Shown here piece by piece: positions 1-8,200 of a stretch of 64,000 bases of DNA. Source of the stretch: Streptomyces roseoviridis. Lineage in GTDB: Bacteria; Actinomycetota; Actinomycetes; Streptomycetales; Streptomycetaceae. Under the pieces are notes generated by a model. That model saw only the letters and a list, made by a program, of their open reading frames with translations. It was not told where the DNA came from and did not search any database. The stretch lies in NCBI RefSeq assembly GCF_039535235.1, contig NZ_BAAAWU010000001.1, positions 3,224,001 to 3,288,000 of the forward strand, given 5' to 3'. The position numbers and the translations under genes are program-made. How positions within the stretch are numbered: position 1 is the first letter of the stretch; the number at the start of each line of letters is the position of its first letter.

Positions 1-30
1 GTGTTTCCCGGGCCTTGCTCCGGGGCCCCC

Positions 31-324
31 TCAGGGATCCACCGGCATGTCGGGGATCCCGCTCTCGATGAGGCAGTCGCTCCCCGGGCCCACGGAGTGG
101 GTCCGGCTGTCACCGGGGGAACCGGTGGGCGCCGGCGACGGGGGCGCTGTCGGGGCCGGTGCCGGAGCGGGCCCCGACGACGGAGAGGAGGAGGGGCAGG
201 GTGACGGCCCCTCCTCCTCGGATGACGAGCCGCCGTCGCCGCCCGCCCCGCAGCCGGTCAGCGCGCCCAGGAGCACGGCGGTGACGAGGAGAAGTGCGCT
301 GCCGTGCGCCGTTGAGCGCGCCAT
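31..324 (-). CDS. Small secreted lipoprotein, function unknown
   Basis: A 97-residue protein with a hydrophobic leader ending in a lipobox (LTGC, Cys25), so it is probably exported, lipidated and anchored to the outer face of the membrane. The rest is a Gly/Ser/Glu stretch followed by a Pro/Ala/Ser-rich linker and a short C-terminal piece with a Cys. No catalytic domain is visible. It lies downstream of the secreted protease on the same strand, separated by a strong hairpin, so it is probably transcribed on its own. The lipobox is seen; the localisation is inferred. Confidence 0.6.
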   Translation of the reverse strand: MARSTAHGSALLLVTAVLLGALTGCGAGGDGGSSSEEEGPSPCPSSSPSSGPAPAPAPTAPPSPAPTGSPGDSRTHSVGPGSDCLIESGIPDMPVDP

Positions 325-358
325 GGAGTTCCGCCTTCCGGGGACGGGGACGAGGGGC

Positions 359-391
359 CGGGCCCGGGCCCGCGCGAGGGGCCCGGGCCCG
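359..391. terminator. GC-rich hairpin after the protease gene
   Basis: A perfect 13-bp inverted repeat (359-371 with 379-391) with a 7-nt loop sits just past the protease stop codon. There is no T-run, as is usual for Streptomyces terminators. Confidence 0.6.
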
Positions 392-397
392 CTGCCC

Positions 398-1432
398 TCA
401 GTAGGTCGAGTACGTGTTGAACGCGTCGCCCACCCAGGTGGCGAAGTACGGCGACCGCATCTCCGTCGGATTGTCCCTGTTGTCGACGTTGCTGTTCACG
501 CCGTTGACCCAGCCGCTGTAGTAGACGTTGTCGTCCTTGCCGTGGATCCAGGGCCCGCCGCTCGATCCGCCGGTCATGTTGCAGGGCATCTTGATCTGAT
601 CGGTGGTCCACCAGCTGCGCTGGGAGGTCGTCGCGGCGCAGAAGTACTGCCACTGGCCGTCGAAGGGCGGGGCCTGCGGGTAGCCCATGGCCGTCATGGA
701 GCGGTCCTTGGGGTGGTTCCACTGGATACCGAGGCCGCCGACGGCGTTGACGAGTTCGCCGCGGGAGTTCGGGGAGGTGATGACGATGCCGACGTCGTAC
801 CCGAAGTTGCCGTCGTTGATCCAGCCGTTGAACGCGACGAGCCGCTCGGCCCACCAGGTGCCGTAGGGACGCGATCCGTGGTCGTAGTACGGCACGAACT
901 GCCAGTTGGAGGCCCAGGACTGGCCGGGGCCGCCGTGGACGCAGTGCCCTGCGGTGAACACCATGTTCTTGTTGGTGCTGTTGACGGCCGAGCCGGAGCA
1001 GACGTAGTCCTTGCCGTCCGAGGCCCGGTAGAAGACCTTGCCCACCACTCGGGTCGCGGTGACGGAGACCTTGATGCCGCCGGCGGCGGCCGCGGTGCCG
1101 GCGACCGGGTCGGAACCGGTCGCCGCCGGGCCGGTCGGCTTCTGCGGTGCCGAGGGGGCGGGGGCGCCGGGCCGTTCGGCCGTCCGGGCCTCGGCGGGCG
1201 TGGCGGGCAGGGCCGCTGCCATCCGCTCGGGGGTCCAGTACTCCGCCGCCCGCGCGGCGGCACCGGTCGGAACGACGTGCTCGACGGCGGTGTCCGCCTT
1301 CGCGGCGGTCCGGGTGGCCGGTGCCCCGGGGGTCTCGGCGGCCTGGGCGGCGACGGGGAGCAGGAGCAGGGCGGCGGTGGCGAAGCCGACGGCAGTGGTG
1401 GTGGACGAGCGTCTCTTGCGTATGCCGAACAC
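398..1432 (-). CDS. Secreted trypsin-like serine peptidase (V8/glutamyl endopeptidase-like)
   Basis: A 344-residue exported serine protease of the chymotrypsin fold. The GTG at 1432 is chosen because it gives a compact signal peptide (basic GIRKRRSS, hydrophobic core, AQA cleavage-like site) and has a GAGG about 6 nt upstream; a TTG at 1468 would add 12 residues. After the signal comes an Ala/Pro-rich pro-region of about 110 residues, then the catalytic domain with the triad motifs FTAGHCVHGG (His), YDVGIV (Asp) and GGSSGGPW (Ser). Several Cys could form disulfides. The family degrades extracellular proteins. The natural substrate cannot be read from the sequence. Confidence 0.85.
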   Translation of the reverse strand: MFGIRKRRSSTTTAVGFATAALLLLPVAAQAAETPGAPATRTAAKADTAVEHVVPTGAAARAAEYWTPERMAAALPATPAEARTAERPGAPAPSAPQKPTGPAATGSDPVAGTAAAAGGIKVSVTATRVVGKVFYRASDGKDYVCSGSAVNSTNKNMVFTAGHCVHGGPGQSWASNWQFVPYYDHGSRPYGTWWAERLVAFNGWINDGNFGYDVGIVITSPNSRGELVNAVGGLGIQWNHPKDRSMTAMGYPQAPPFDGQWQYFCAATTSQRSWWTTDQIKMPCNMTGGSSGGPWIHGKDDNVYYSGWVNGVNSNVDNRDNPTEMRSPYFATWVGDAFNTYSTY

Positions 1433-1616
1433 GCGATACCTCGATCCGTTGCTGGCATGGACACGCAATGTCTAGGCGCAGCGTGACGGACCGTCAACGG
1501 AACGTGAGAGGAATGGCCGGTTCGCGCGTTCGCTTTTCGGCCTGGCGGGGGCCGGGGGCGGTGCGCGGGTGAGACGCGGGTCGGGAGGGGCGAGCAGCGC
1601 CGGGGTGCGAACCACA

Positions 1617-1679
1617 GGGGGCGGGGCGCGGGCGTCAGGGGGCGCGGCGCGGGCGTCAGGGGGCGGGGCGTGGGCGTCA
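1617..1679. repeat. Three 21-bp tandem repeats
   Basis: Three near-identical 21-bp units (1617-1637, 1638-1658, 1659-1679), each ending GGGCGTCA and differing at one or two positions. The last unit ends on the stop codon of the hydrolase gene. The gap 1433-1676 holds nothing else I can support. Confidence 0.8.
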
Positions 1680-2528
1680 GGAGGTGAGGACGCCGTTCAG
1701 GAAGGGCTCGACCGCCTCGCGCCAGGCGTCGGCGTGCTCGTAATGGAGGAGATGACCCGCGTCGGGGATCTCCGCGTAGGCACCGCGCGGGAGGACGCGG
1801 ACCATCTCCTGGGCCTCGGCGCGGCCGAGTTCGCCGTCGAGACCGCGGACGACCAGGGCGGGGCAGCGGACCTGGGCGAGGGAGTCCCAATGGGCGTCGT
1901 GGACCCAGGTCGCGCGCGAGGCCAGCATCTGGGCGGGGTCGAAGACGGGCCGCCAGCCGTCGGGGCGTTCGGTCATCACCTCGGCGAAGAAGGCGCCGCG
2001 GGCGGGGCGGGGATGCTCCACCCAGGGGTCCTCCTCGCCGAACCACCGGCGGACGGCGTCGAGCGAGGGGAAGGGGACGGGCCAGCGGCGGAACCAGTCC
2101 TGCCACTCACGCTGGGACGCGGCACCGAGCGCGGAGGCGCGCATGTCGCAGATGACGAGGGCCCGGACCAGGTCGGGGCGCTCGGCGGCGAGCTGCCAGG
2201 CGGTGAGCGCGCCCATCGAGTGCCCGACCAGGGTGACGGGGCCGAGGCCGAGCCGTTCGACGACGGCGGTCGCGTCGGCGACGTACGCCTCGCGGGTGAA
2301 GGGGCCGGCCGCGGGCTTCTCGCTGTGGCCGTGGCCGCGCTGGTCGAGGGCGATCGTACGGTGGCGGGCGGCGAGCCAGCGGGCCGTGGGCTCCCAGTGG
2401 GAGGCACGGCCCATCAGGCCGTGGAGGAGCAGGACGCCGGAACCGGTCTGCGGCGCGGTCTGTTCGGTGAAGTCCCAGGCCGCCAGGCGTACGCCGTCGG
2501 CCCCCGAGACGTCGAGTCGTCGCACCAT
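1677..2528 (-). CDS. Alpha/beta hydrolase
   Basis: A 283-residue cytoplasmic alpha/beta-fold hydrolase. The start at 2528 (MVRRLDV) has a purine-rich GAGGGGG upstream; the frame is open 34 codons further but those read as leader. Visible motifs are the oxyanion HG (36-37), the nucleophile elbow GHSMG (Ser104), and probable acid Asp231 (RGLDGE) and base His259 (DAGH). The cap lies around residues 130-215. Such enzymes cleave esters, lactones or C-C bonds, and nothing here fixes the substrate. A LexA-like palindrome lies about 63 bp upstream. Confidence 0.8.
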   Translation of the reverse strand: MVRRLDVSGADGVRLAAWDFTEQTAPQTGSGVLLLHGLMGRASHWEPTARWLAARHRTIALDQRGHGHSEKPAAGPFTREAYVADATAVVERLGLGPVTLVGHSMGALTAWQLAAERPDLVRALVICDMRASALGAASQREWQDWFRRWPVPFPSLDAVRRWFGEEDPWVEHPRPARGAFFAEVMTERPDGWRPVFDPAQMLASRATWVHDAHWDSLAQVRCPALVVRGLDGELGRAEAQEMVRVLPRGAYAEIPDAGHLLHYEHADAWREAVEPFLNGVLTS

Positions 2529-2590
2529 GATGCTCGGCACCCCCTCTTTCCCATGGCCCCGGGAATGACCCGTGGAGCTGCGCCAGACTA

Positions 2591-2606
2591 TCGAACTTGT
2601 ATTCGA
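2591..2606. promoter_or_regulatory. Possible LexA (SOS) box
   Basis: TCGAACTTGTATTCGA is a dyad of TCGAAC and ATTCGA around 4 bp. It matches the actinobacterial LexA consensus (TCGAAC-N4-GTTCGA) with one mismatch. It is placed upstream of the alpha/beta hydrolase start. Confidence 0.4.
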
Positions 2607-2773
2607 AAATGGGCTTCTGCCGCTCAACACCCCACGTTCGAGTGACAGCCCTCAAGGATTGACGGCCGCGGCCGAGGGGAGATCTTCAGCGGGAGGCGGA
2701 CCGCTCGGGGAAATCGGTCCGAGGGGAATGACCCTGGGAGCTCGGGGCTCCGGGTCAGCACAGGGGAGGACGG

Positions 2774-2799
2774 ACCCCGGCGCCTCAGGGCGCCGGGGT
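2774..2799. terminator. Hairpin downstream of dmdR1
   Basis: An 11-bp perfect stem (2774-2784 with 2789-2799) and 4-nt loop. It lies 3' of dmdR1 on the minus strand and would separate it from the hydrolase. The rest of 2607-2915 shows no gene. Confidence 0.55.
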
Positions 2800-2915
2800 T
2801 CACCGTTGTCGTACGAAGGACGACCCTCATCCCACCAGCGTGGCACGGGAAGGGGCGTGGGCGTGGCGATTCCGCCGTAAAACGGGCCGCCGAGCCGGAC
2901 TCCGACGCGGGGCGA

Positions 2916-3608
2916 CTAGCGCTTGGCGACGAAGACGTGCGCCGCGACCTCGGCGTCCAGCTCAGCCGCCTCGCCGCTGCTGCCCACCAGGACGCCGCCC
3001 GGGGACTCCGTCACCGAGACGACGGAGCCGGGCTGCACGCCCGCGCGCCGCAGCGTGTACATCAGCTGGGCGTCCGTCTGGATCGGCTCGCCGATGCGGC
3101 GCACGATCACGGTCTTGCCCTCGCCGCCCGCGTCGAGGTCGGCCAGCGAGACCATCGAGTCGTCCAGGAACGACTCGGCCTCCGCCTTCTCGCCCAGCTC
3201 CTCCAGGCCCGGGATCGGGTTGCCGTACGGCGACTCCGTCGGGTGGCGCAGCAGCTCCAGGACCCGGCGCTCCACGGCCTCGCTCATCACGTGCTCCCAG
3301 CGGCACGCCTCCGCGTGGACCTGCTCCCACTCCAGGCCGATCACGTCGACGAGCAGGCACTCGGCGAGCCGGTGCTTGCGCATCACGCGGGTGGCCAGGC
3401 GGCGGCCCTCGTCCGTGAGCTCCAGGTGGCGGTCGCTCGCGACCGCCACGAGGCCGTCGCGCTCCATGCGGGCGACCGTCTGGCTGACGGTCGGACCGCT
3501 CTGGTCCAGCCGCTCGGCGATACGGGCGCGCATGGGGACAACACCTTCCTCCTCAAGCTCAAGGATGGTGCGGAGATACATCTCCGTGGTGTCGATCAGT
3601 CCGGACAT
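2916..3608 (-). CDS. dmdR1: Iron-dependent DtxR-family repressor DmdR1
   Basis: A 230-residue DtxR/IdeR-type metalloregulator that binds DNA when loaded with Fe2+ and represses iron-uptake and siderophore genes. The start at 3608 (MSGLIDTTEMYL) is the conserved family start. Order: winged helix with recognition helix around SGPTVSQTVARMERDG, then the dimerisation/metal-binding domain (HRLAECLL, EACRWEHVMSE carrying Cys, His and Glu ligands), then an SH3-like C-terminal domain. Sequence and length match Streptomyces DmdR1. It is divergent from the SIS-domain gene, 160 bp apart. A 233-codon frame is open antisense to it (see findings). Confidence 0.93.
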   Translation of the reverse strand: MSGLIDTTEMYLRTILELEEEGVVPMRARIAERLDQSGPTVSQTVARMERDGLVAVASDRHLELTDEGRRLATRVMRKHRLAECLLVDVIGLEWEQVHAEACRWEHVMSEAVERRVLELLRHPTESPYGNPIPGLEELGEKAEAESFLDDSMVSLADLDAGGEGKTVIVRRIGEPIQTDAQLMYTLRRAGVQPGSVVSVTESPGGVLVGSSGEAAELDAEVAAHVFVAKR

Positions 3609-3705
3609 ACGTGCCCCTCGATGAGTCGTGCGCTGGCCCTGCACCAATTCTGACGCATCGCACCGACAACCGGGGCGTGCCGGGGTGAAGCGGGGCGGGA
3701 CGGTA

Positions 3706-3730
3706 TTGACAGAGCAATGGTCCAGACCGC
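3706..3730 (+). promoter_or_regulatory. -35 box and DasR-type dre site before the SIS gene
   Basis: A TTGACA (3706-3711) is followed by AATGGTCCAGACCGC (3716-3730). The core TGGTCCAGACCG agrees at 10 of 12 positions with the DasR responsive element TGGTCTAGACCA. DasR is the GntR-family repressor of amino-sugar metabolism in Streptomyces. The site lies just after the -35, a position where binding would block polymerase. A good -10 is not evident. Confidence 0.65.
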
Positions 3731-3768
3731 ACCGTGATCGGCGACCACGACGAGAAGGAGCCGCCGCC

Positions 3769-4524
3769 ATGGGCGAGAGCAAGCTGGCCGGACAGTTCTT
3801 CGACGCCGCCATCGGGCTGCTCCAGAAGGTGCGGGACGAGGACGCGGCGGACATCGCGGCCGCCGGCACCGCCATCGCCGAGGCCGTCGCGGCGGGCGGC
3901 CGGCTCTTCGCGTTCGGCGCGGGCCACTCGTCGCTCGCCGCGCAGGACGTCGTCTACCGGGCGGGCGGCCTCGCCCTGATGAACCTGCTGGCCGTCCCCG
4001 GCGTCGTCGGGGTCGACGTCATGCCCGCCACCCTGGGCTCCGCCCTCGAACGCGTCGACGGCCTGGCCGGCGCGGTCCTGGACTCCTCCCCCGCCCGCTC
4101 CGGCGACGTCCTGATCGTCATCTCGCTGTCCGGGCGCAACGCCCTGCCGGTCGAGATGGCGATGAACGCGCGCGCCCTCGGCCTCACCGTGATCGGGGTG
4201 ACCTCGGTGGCGTACGCGACGGAGACCAGGTCGCGGCACGTCTCGGGCACGTATCTGAAGGACCACTGCGACATCGTCCTCGACTCCAAGATCGCCGTCG
4301 GCGACGCCGAGCTCACCCACGAGGGCATCGAGGCCCCCTTCGCCCCCGCCTCGACCGTCGTCACCAGCGCTCTGATGCAGGCCACGATGGCCGCCGCGGC
4401 CGAGGAGATGGTCCGCCTCGGCATCGAGCCGCCGCTGCTGCGGTCGGGGAACGTGGACGGCGGACACGAGTGGAACGGCCGGGTGATGACGGAGTACGGG
4501 GACCGGATCTTCTTCCGCCACTGA
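3769..4524 (+). CDS. SIS-domain phosphosugar-binding protein (SCO4393/NagS type)
   Basis: A 251-residue sugar-isomerase (SIS) domain protein. The ATG at 3769 has GAAGGAG 8 nt upstream; longer frames start in poor context. Motifs: FAFGAGHSSLAAQD near residues 45-58 and the phosphosugar loop VISLSGRNALPVEMA around 121-135. SIS proteins bind phosphorylated ketoses or aldoses, here probably an amino-sugar phosphate given the DasR-type site. The S. coelicolor counterpart next to dmdR1 (SCO4393) has been linked to glucosamine toxicity; I recall the name nagS but do not rely on it. The exact reaction is inferred only loosely. Confidence 0.8.
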   Translation: MGESKLAGQFFDAAIGLLQKVRDEDAADIAAAGTAIAEAVAAGGRLFAFGAGHSSLAAQDVVYRAGGLALMNLLAVPGVVGVDVMPATLGSALERVDGLAGAVLDSSPARSGDVLIVISLSGRNALPVEMAMNARALGLTVIGVTSVAYATETRSRHVSGTYLKDHCDIVLDSKIAVGDAELTHEGIEAPFAPASTVVTSALMQATMAAAAEEMVRLGIEPPLLRSGNVDGGHEWNGRVMTEYGDRIFFRH

Positions 4525-4582
4525 GGACCGGGCGAACGGGTTCCGACCACCGGCTTTCGAGCCACCGAGGCCGGAAACGGGC

Positions 4583-4623
4583 GCGGGGGCCGCGGCGAGA
4601 AATCGCCGCGGCCCCCGCTTTCT
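4583..4623 (+). terminator. Strong hairpin with T-rich tail
   Basis: A perfect 16-bp stem (4583-4598 with 4603-4618), GAAA tetraloop and a TTTCT tail, 58 bp after the SIS gene stop. Confidence 0.8.
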
Positions 4624-4690
4624 CGTGTCGTTTCTCTGTCAGGTCCAGGGAGCTCGTCGCCGGCGCCATCCGCCGGCGGCGCCCGCCGCG

Positions 4691-6022
4691 TCACTCGGCC
4701 GCTCCCTCCAGCGCCGCCGCCACCCTTCCCGCCACCGTCTCCGCGTACTCGGCGTCCTCCCGCTCGAAGGCGGGCCGGGACGCGGAGCGGAGGAAGGTCG
4801 CGATGCCGACCGTGCGGGCGCGGGTGCGCAGGGGGACGCAGAGGGCGTGGGCCGTGTCGGCGGGCCAGAGGCGGTCGGCCGCCCAGCGCGCGGTGTGGGG
4901 GGCCGCGCTGGTGCGGGTGGGGCCCAGGCGGGCGAGGGCCTGGAGGGCGGGGTGGGTCGGGGCGTAGCGCAGCGGGATGCCCCCGGCGGCGACGGGGGCC
5001 ACCGGCCCGGGGGCGCCCCCCGGGCTGGCGAGGGCGCGGACCAGCCGGTCGCCGGGGGCGGTGCGGTCGACCAGGACGTGGTCGGCGAAGCCGGCCAGGG
5101 CGAAGTCCAGGAGGACGGCGGCGGCCCGGAGGGGGTCCTCGCACTCGGCGGCGGCCACGCTCGCGCGGTGGAGCTGGCTCCAGCGGAACCGCAGCCGGTC
5201 GGCGCCCTGTTCCGCGAGGCGGGCCTCGGTGACGTCCTGGAAGAGCCAGCCGACGCCCAGCGGGACCGGCTCGGGCCCCTCGGCGAGCGGGGAGGCCAGC
5301 CGGACGAAGCCGCACCGCCAGCAGCGGCGGCGTTCGCCGCGGGCGTCGCGCAGGGTCACCCACACGTCGGCCGGAGCGGGCGGCGAGCCCGCCGCCAGGA
5401 CGTGGCGGAGGGCGCCCTCGAGCTCTTCCACGCCCTGGGTGACGAGTTCGCCGAGGGGGCGGCCGAGCAGGGAGCCGCGGGAGGCGCCGAGGGCGCGGGC
5501 GGCGTAGCCGTTGACGACGGCGGGGCGCAGGTCGACGTCGACGACGACGACGCCCCAGGCGGCGTCCGCGAGCAGCGCCTCGCTCAGTCCGAGGGACCGT
5601 TCCAGGTCGATCTGGACGTGCACCTCGCTGAACGCGCAGTACACCCCGGCCGGTTGCCCGTCGGCACCGCGCACGCCCGCGGTCTGCGTGCGGACGAGGA
5701 CCCGTCCGCCGTCCTTGCGCAGCAGCGCGAACTCGTGGACCCGGCGGCCGGGCGCGGTCATCGCGCGCAGCAACCGCTCCAGGATCTCCTCGGCGTCGGC
5801 GCTGCGGGCCGCCCAGCCGTCGAAGCCGCGCCGTCCGACGGCCTCGCGCGCGCTCCAGCCGAGGATCCGTTCGGCCTCCCGGTTCCAGTGGGTGACGGTC
5901 CCGGACGCGTCGAGCGCGCAGAGCGCCGCGTCCATGCCGTCCAGCAGGGCGGCGAGCAGATCCGCCCCGGGCACCCCGGGAACCCTCGCCGTGTCGGCCG
6001 TGTCACTCGCAGAACCACTCAT
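4691..6022 (-). CDS. PAS-PAS-GAF sensory protein
   Basis: A 443-residue soluble protein with two PAS-like folds (about residues 22-135, containing TVTHWNREAERILGW, and about 145-275) and a GAF-like domain from about 285 to the end. I see no HTH, kinase, phosphatase or cyclase domain, so the output is unknown. It may sense a small ligand or redox state and act by protein contact. It is co-oriented with the LuxR gene, 138 bp downstream of it, at the edge of the secondary-metabolite locus, which suggests but does not prove a regulatory role there. No membrane segment is seen. Confidence 0.65.
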   Translation of the reverse strand: MSGSASDTADTARVPGVPGADLLAALLDGMDAALCALDASGTVTHWNREAERILGWSAREAVGRRGFDGWAARSADAEEILERLLRAMTAPGRRVHEFALLRKDGGRVLVRTQTAGVRGADGQPAGVYCAFSEVHVQIDLERSLGLSEALLADAAWGVVVVDVDLRPAVVNGYAARALGASRGSLLGRPLGELVTQGVEELEGALRHVLAAGSPPAPADVWVTLRDARGERRRCWRCGFVRLASPLAEGPEPVPLGVGWLFQDVTEARLAEQGADRLRFRWSQLHRASVAAAECEDPLRAAAVLLDFALAGFADHVLVDRTAPGDRLVRALASPGGAPGPVAPVAAGGIPLRYAPTHPALQALARLGPTRTSAAPHTARWAADRLWPADTAHALCVPLRTRARTVGIATFLRSASRPAFEREDAEYAETVAGRVAAALEGAAE

Positions 6023-6160
6023 GCGGGCACCCCCCGGGCCTCATTCAACTGGAACGTGACCCAGGACACAGCCCTTTCGGCGAAACCGATACGCGGTGGA
6101 CACGAGGGGGACGCGCGCCGAAGCGGAGGTGACGCGGCGGCGCCGGCCCGGCCCCGGTCC

Positions 6161-7285
6161 TCAGTCGTGGACGCGGACGATGCCCCGCTCCGCGAACGGC
6201 GCGTAGTACTCGGTGAACAGCCTGCCCACCAGCTCGCCCCGGCTGGAGACGCCGACCTTCTCGAAGATGCCCTTGATGTAGTCGCGGACGGTGTGCGGCG
6301 ACAGGTGGAGCTGCTCGGCGATCTTCCCGGTGGGCAGCCCGCGCGCGATGCACTGGGTCACCTCGGTCTCCCGGTCGGTCAGTTCGAAGGCGTCCACGAT
6401 CAGCGGCACGATCTCGGAGGTCTTCGCCGGCTCGATCACCACGGCCGACGGGCCGAGGCCGCCGTCCGCCTCGCGCAGGCACGAGGCGTGGCACACCAGC
6501 CAGTGGCCGCTGCGGGTGCGCACCCGGACGCGGGCGTGGCCGCGGTCGCGGTCCTGGGAGATGGCGCGGGCCTTGAGCGCGGTGGCCTGCACCCAGGCGG
6601 GCACGCGGAGTCCCGCGGTGGTGACGGCGGGGCCCTCGGGCAGGTCGGCGAGATGGGCACGGGCGTCGTCGTTGGCGGACAGCAGGGCGCCGGAGGCGTC
6701 GAAGAGCAGCAGGCCCGGCCCGTGCCGGCCGTCGGGCAGGGGCTGGGGGGCGGTGCCGGCGAAGGAGCGCAGCCGGCGGGCGAGCGGGGTGACCAGGCCC
6801 TCGATCAGCCGGGTCTCGGCGGCGCCGAACGCGGGCCGGCCCTGCGCGCGGAAGAGGCTGATGTGACCGTGCGGGCGGCCGCCGACGCGCAGCACGGCCC
6901 GTAACTCGTCCCTCAGGCCACGGGGTTTCATGAAGGAGTGGTAGAGGCTGCTGCGGGCCGGCAGGTCTCCGGTGGCCTCGCGCAGTCCGGCGACGGGCAC
7001 CCTGGCCTGGGCCAGGTCGCGGAAGAGGTTGACGTTCTCGGTGAAGAGCTCGGTCTCCCAGTAGACGGCGCAGCCGTGCTCGTCGAGGTTCTCGGCGCGG
7101 ATGGGGGCGGCCATCATCCCGGTCTCCGGGTCCGTGACGCGCCAGACGGCGGCGTCGTACGGGATGAGCCGGCGCACGTGGTGCGACACCTCGGCGAACA
7201 TGCCGAGCGCGTCGCCGCTCTTCGCGGCCCGCGCGAGCAGTTCGGCACGGCCGATCTCGATTCGGGAAACACGGTCACTGGTCAC
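6161..7285 (-). CDS. LuxR-family regulator with TTA codon
   Basis: A 374-residue regulator starting at GTG 7285. Residues 1-290 form a GAF/PAS-like sensory region without recognisable ligand residues. The C-terminus (about 300-365) is a LuxR-type HTH with LTDRETEV, GKIAEQLHLSPHTVRDYIKGIFEKVGV. Residue 128 (Leu) is encoded by TTA (complement of 6902-6904), a codon that needs the bldA tRNA in Streptomyces. A perfect 18-bp palindrome lies 35 bp upstream of the start, and a sister palindrome precedes the flavoenzyme gene, so autoregulation and a pathway role are plausible. There is no receiver domain. Confidence 0.85.
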   Translation of the reverse strand: MTSDRVSRIEIGRAELLARAAKSGDALGMFAEVSHHVRRLIPYDAAVWRVTDPETGMMAAPIRAENLDEHGCAVYWETELFTENVNLFRDLAQARVPVAGLREATGDLPARSSLYHSFMKPRGLRDELRAVLRVGGRPHGHISLFRAQGRPAFGAAETRLIEGLVTPLARRLRSFAGTAPQPLPDGRHGPGLLLFDASGALLSANDDARAHLADLPEGPAVTTAGLRVPAWVQATALKARAISQDRDRGHARVRVRTRSGHWLVCHASCLREADGGLGPSAVVIEPAKTSEIVPLIVDAFELTDRETEVTQCIARGLPTGKIAEQLHLSPHTVRDYIKGIFEKVGVSSRGELVGRLFTEYYAPFAERGIVRVHD

Positions 7286-7319
7286 CCCTTGATCCTGACA
7301 GTTGGACGGCGGAGCGCCA

Positions 7320-7337
7320 ACCCCTCACTTGAGGGGT
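7320..7337. promoter_or_regulatory. Palindrome upstream of the LuxR gene
   Basis: ACCCCTCACTTGAGGGGT, an 18-bp palindrome except for its central CT. The core CCCCTCA-NN-TGAGGGG recurs at 9050-9065. Candidate operator. The rest of 7286-7513 has no gene. Confidence 0.55.
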
Positions 7338-7513
7338 ACGAAAAAAAGGGGTGGAGGAACCGGTCACCCGAGCCGGCCGTCGCGTCAACCATTTGAAGAA
7401 CGGCGCCCGGTCGCCACAACCCCCTCGAATGCGGGGATGAAACAGTGCGCGGCGCACGGGAGAATTCCCAAACTTTTCGGACGGCACTTTCCGGCAGACG
7501 GTGGGAAACGCGT

Positions 7514-8143
7514 ATGCGAGTGGGCATCATCGGCGCGGGTGCGATGGGCAGGGCGATGGCACGCCGGGCGGCGCTCGCCGGAGCGGTCGTCCTCCTCGCC
7601 GACCGCGGCGCCGGCCACGCCGCCGGCCGGGCGCACCGGGTGGCCCGGGAGGCGGTGGCCGGAACCCCGGGGGTCGTGGAGGCCGTGACGCCCCGCGCCG
7701 CGCTCCGGCCGGGCCTGGTGATCCTCGCCCTCGACCGGGCCGATTCCCTGGAGTTCCTGCGTCGTCACCGCCGTACGCTGACCGGAAAGGTGCTCGTCGA
7801 GGTGACCGTCCCCCGTGCCGAACCGCGCGGCACGCAGATGCGCGAACTGATGGCCGCCGTGCCGGGTGCCCGCTGGGTGCGGGCCTGCGCCGCCGGGGAC
7901 GCCGAGTCGATCTACCGGGGGCTGATCGACGGTCATCCCGTCGACGTGTTCGTGGCCGCCGACGACGATCCGGCCAAGATTCGGGTGATCGAGCTCGTCG
8001 ACCGGTCCGGTCTGCGCGCCCTCGACGCGGGGCGGCTCGACCGGGCGGGGGTTCTCGACGAATTGACATCTCTGGGTAGGGAAATCAGCCACCGACTGGC
8101 CACTCCGGAAGGCTGGGCAATAAAGTTGCTCCCCAGCTGGTGA
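7514..8143 (+). CDS. NAD(P)-binding protein, F420-dependent NADP reductase-like
   Basis: A 209-residue protein that begins with a Rossmann dinucleotide-binding motif (VGIIGAGAMGRAMA). The ATG at 7514 is chosen because the motif starts there, although upstream SD is weak. The order of elements resembles NADPH:F420 oxidoreductase-like and prephenate-dehydrogenase-like families: an N-terminal nucleotide fold to about residue 150, then a short helical tail. The second half is shorter than usual. It sits directly before the SARP gene (57 bp) in the cluster. The substrate is unknown, and a redox or cofactor-supply role for the pathway is inference. Confidence 0.6.
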   Translation: MRVGIIGAGAMGRAMARRAALAGAVVLLADRGAGHAAGRAHRVAREAVAGTPGVVEAVTPRAALRPGLVILALDRADSLEFLRRHRRTLTGKVLVEVTVPRAEPRGTQMRELMAAVPGARWVRACAAGDAESIYRGLIDGHPVDVFVAADDDPAKIRVIELVDRSGLRALDAGRLDRAGVLDELTSLGREISHRLATPEGWAIKLLPSW

Positions 8144-8200
8144 GCGCCGGAACCGCCGCATCGACCAATTCACCGGCAATCCGATCTTGGGGGAAGATCC

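Noticed and set aside
4625..6904. 759-codon frame on the + strand
   Set aside because: Antisense to the PAS-GAF and LuxR genes, with Gly/Ala/Arg-rich shadow composition and no motif.
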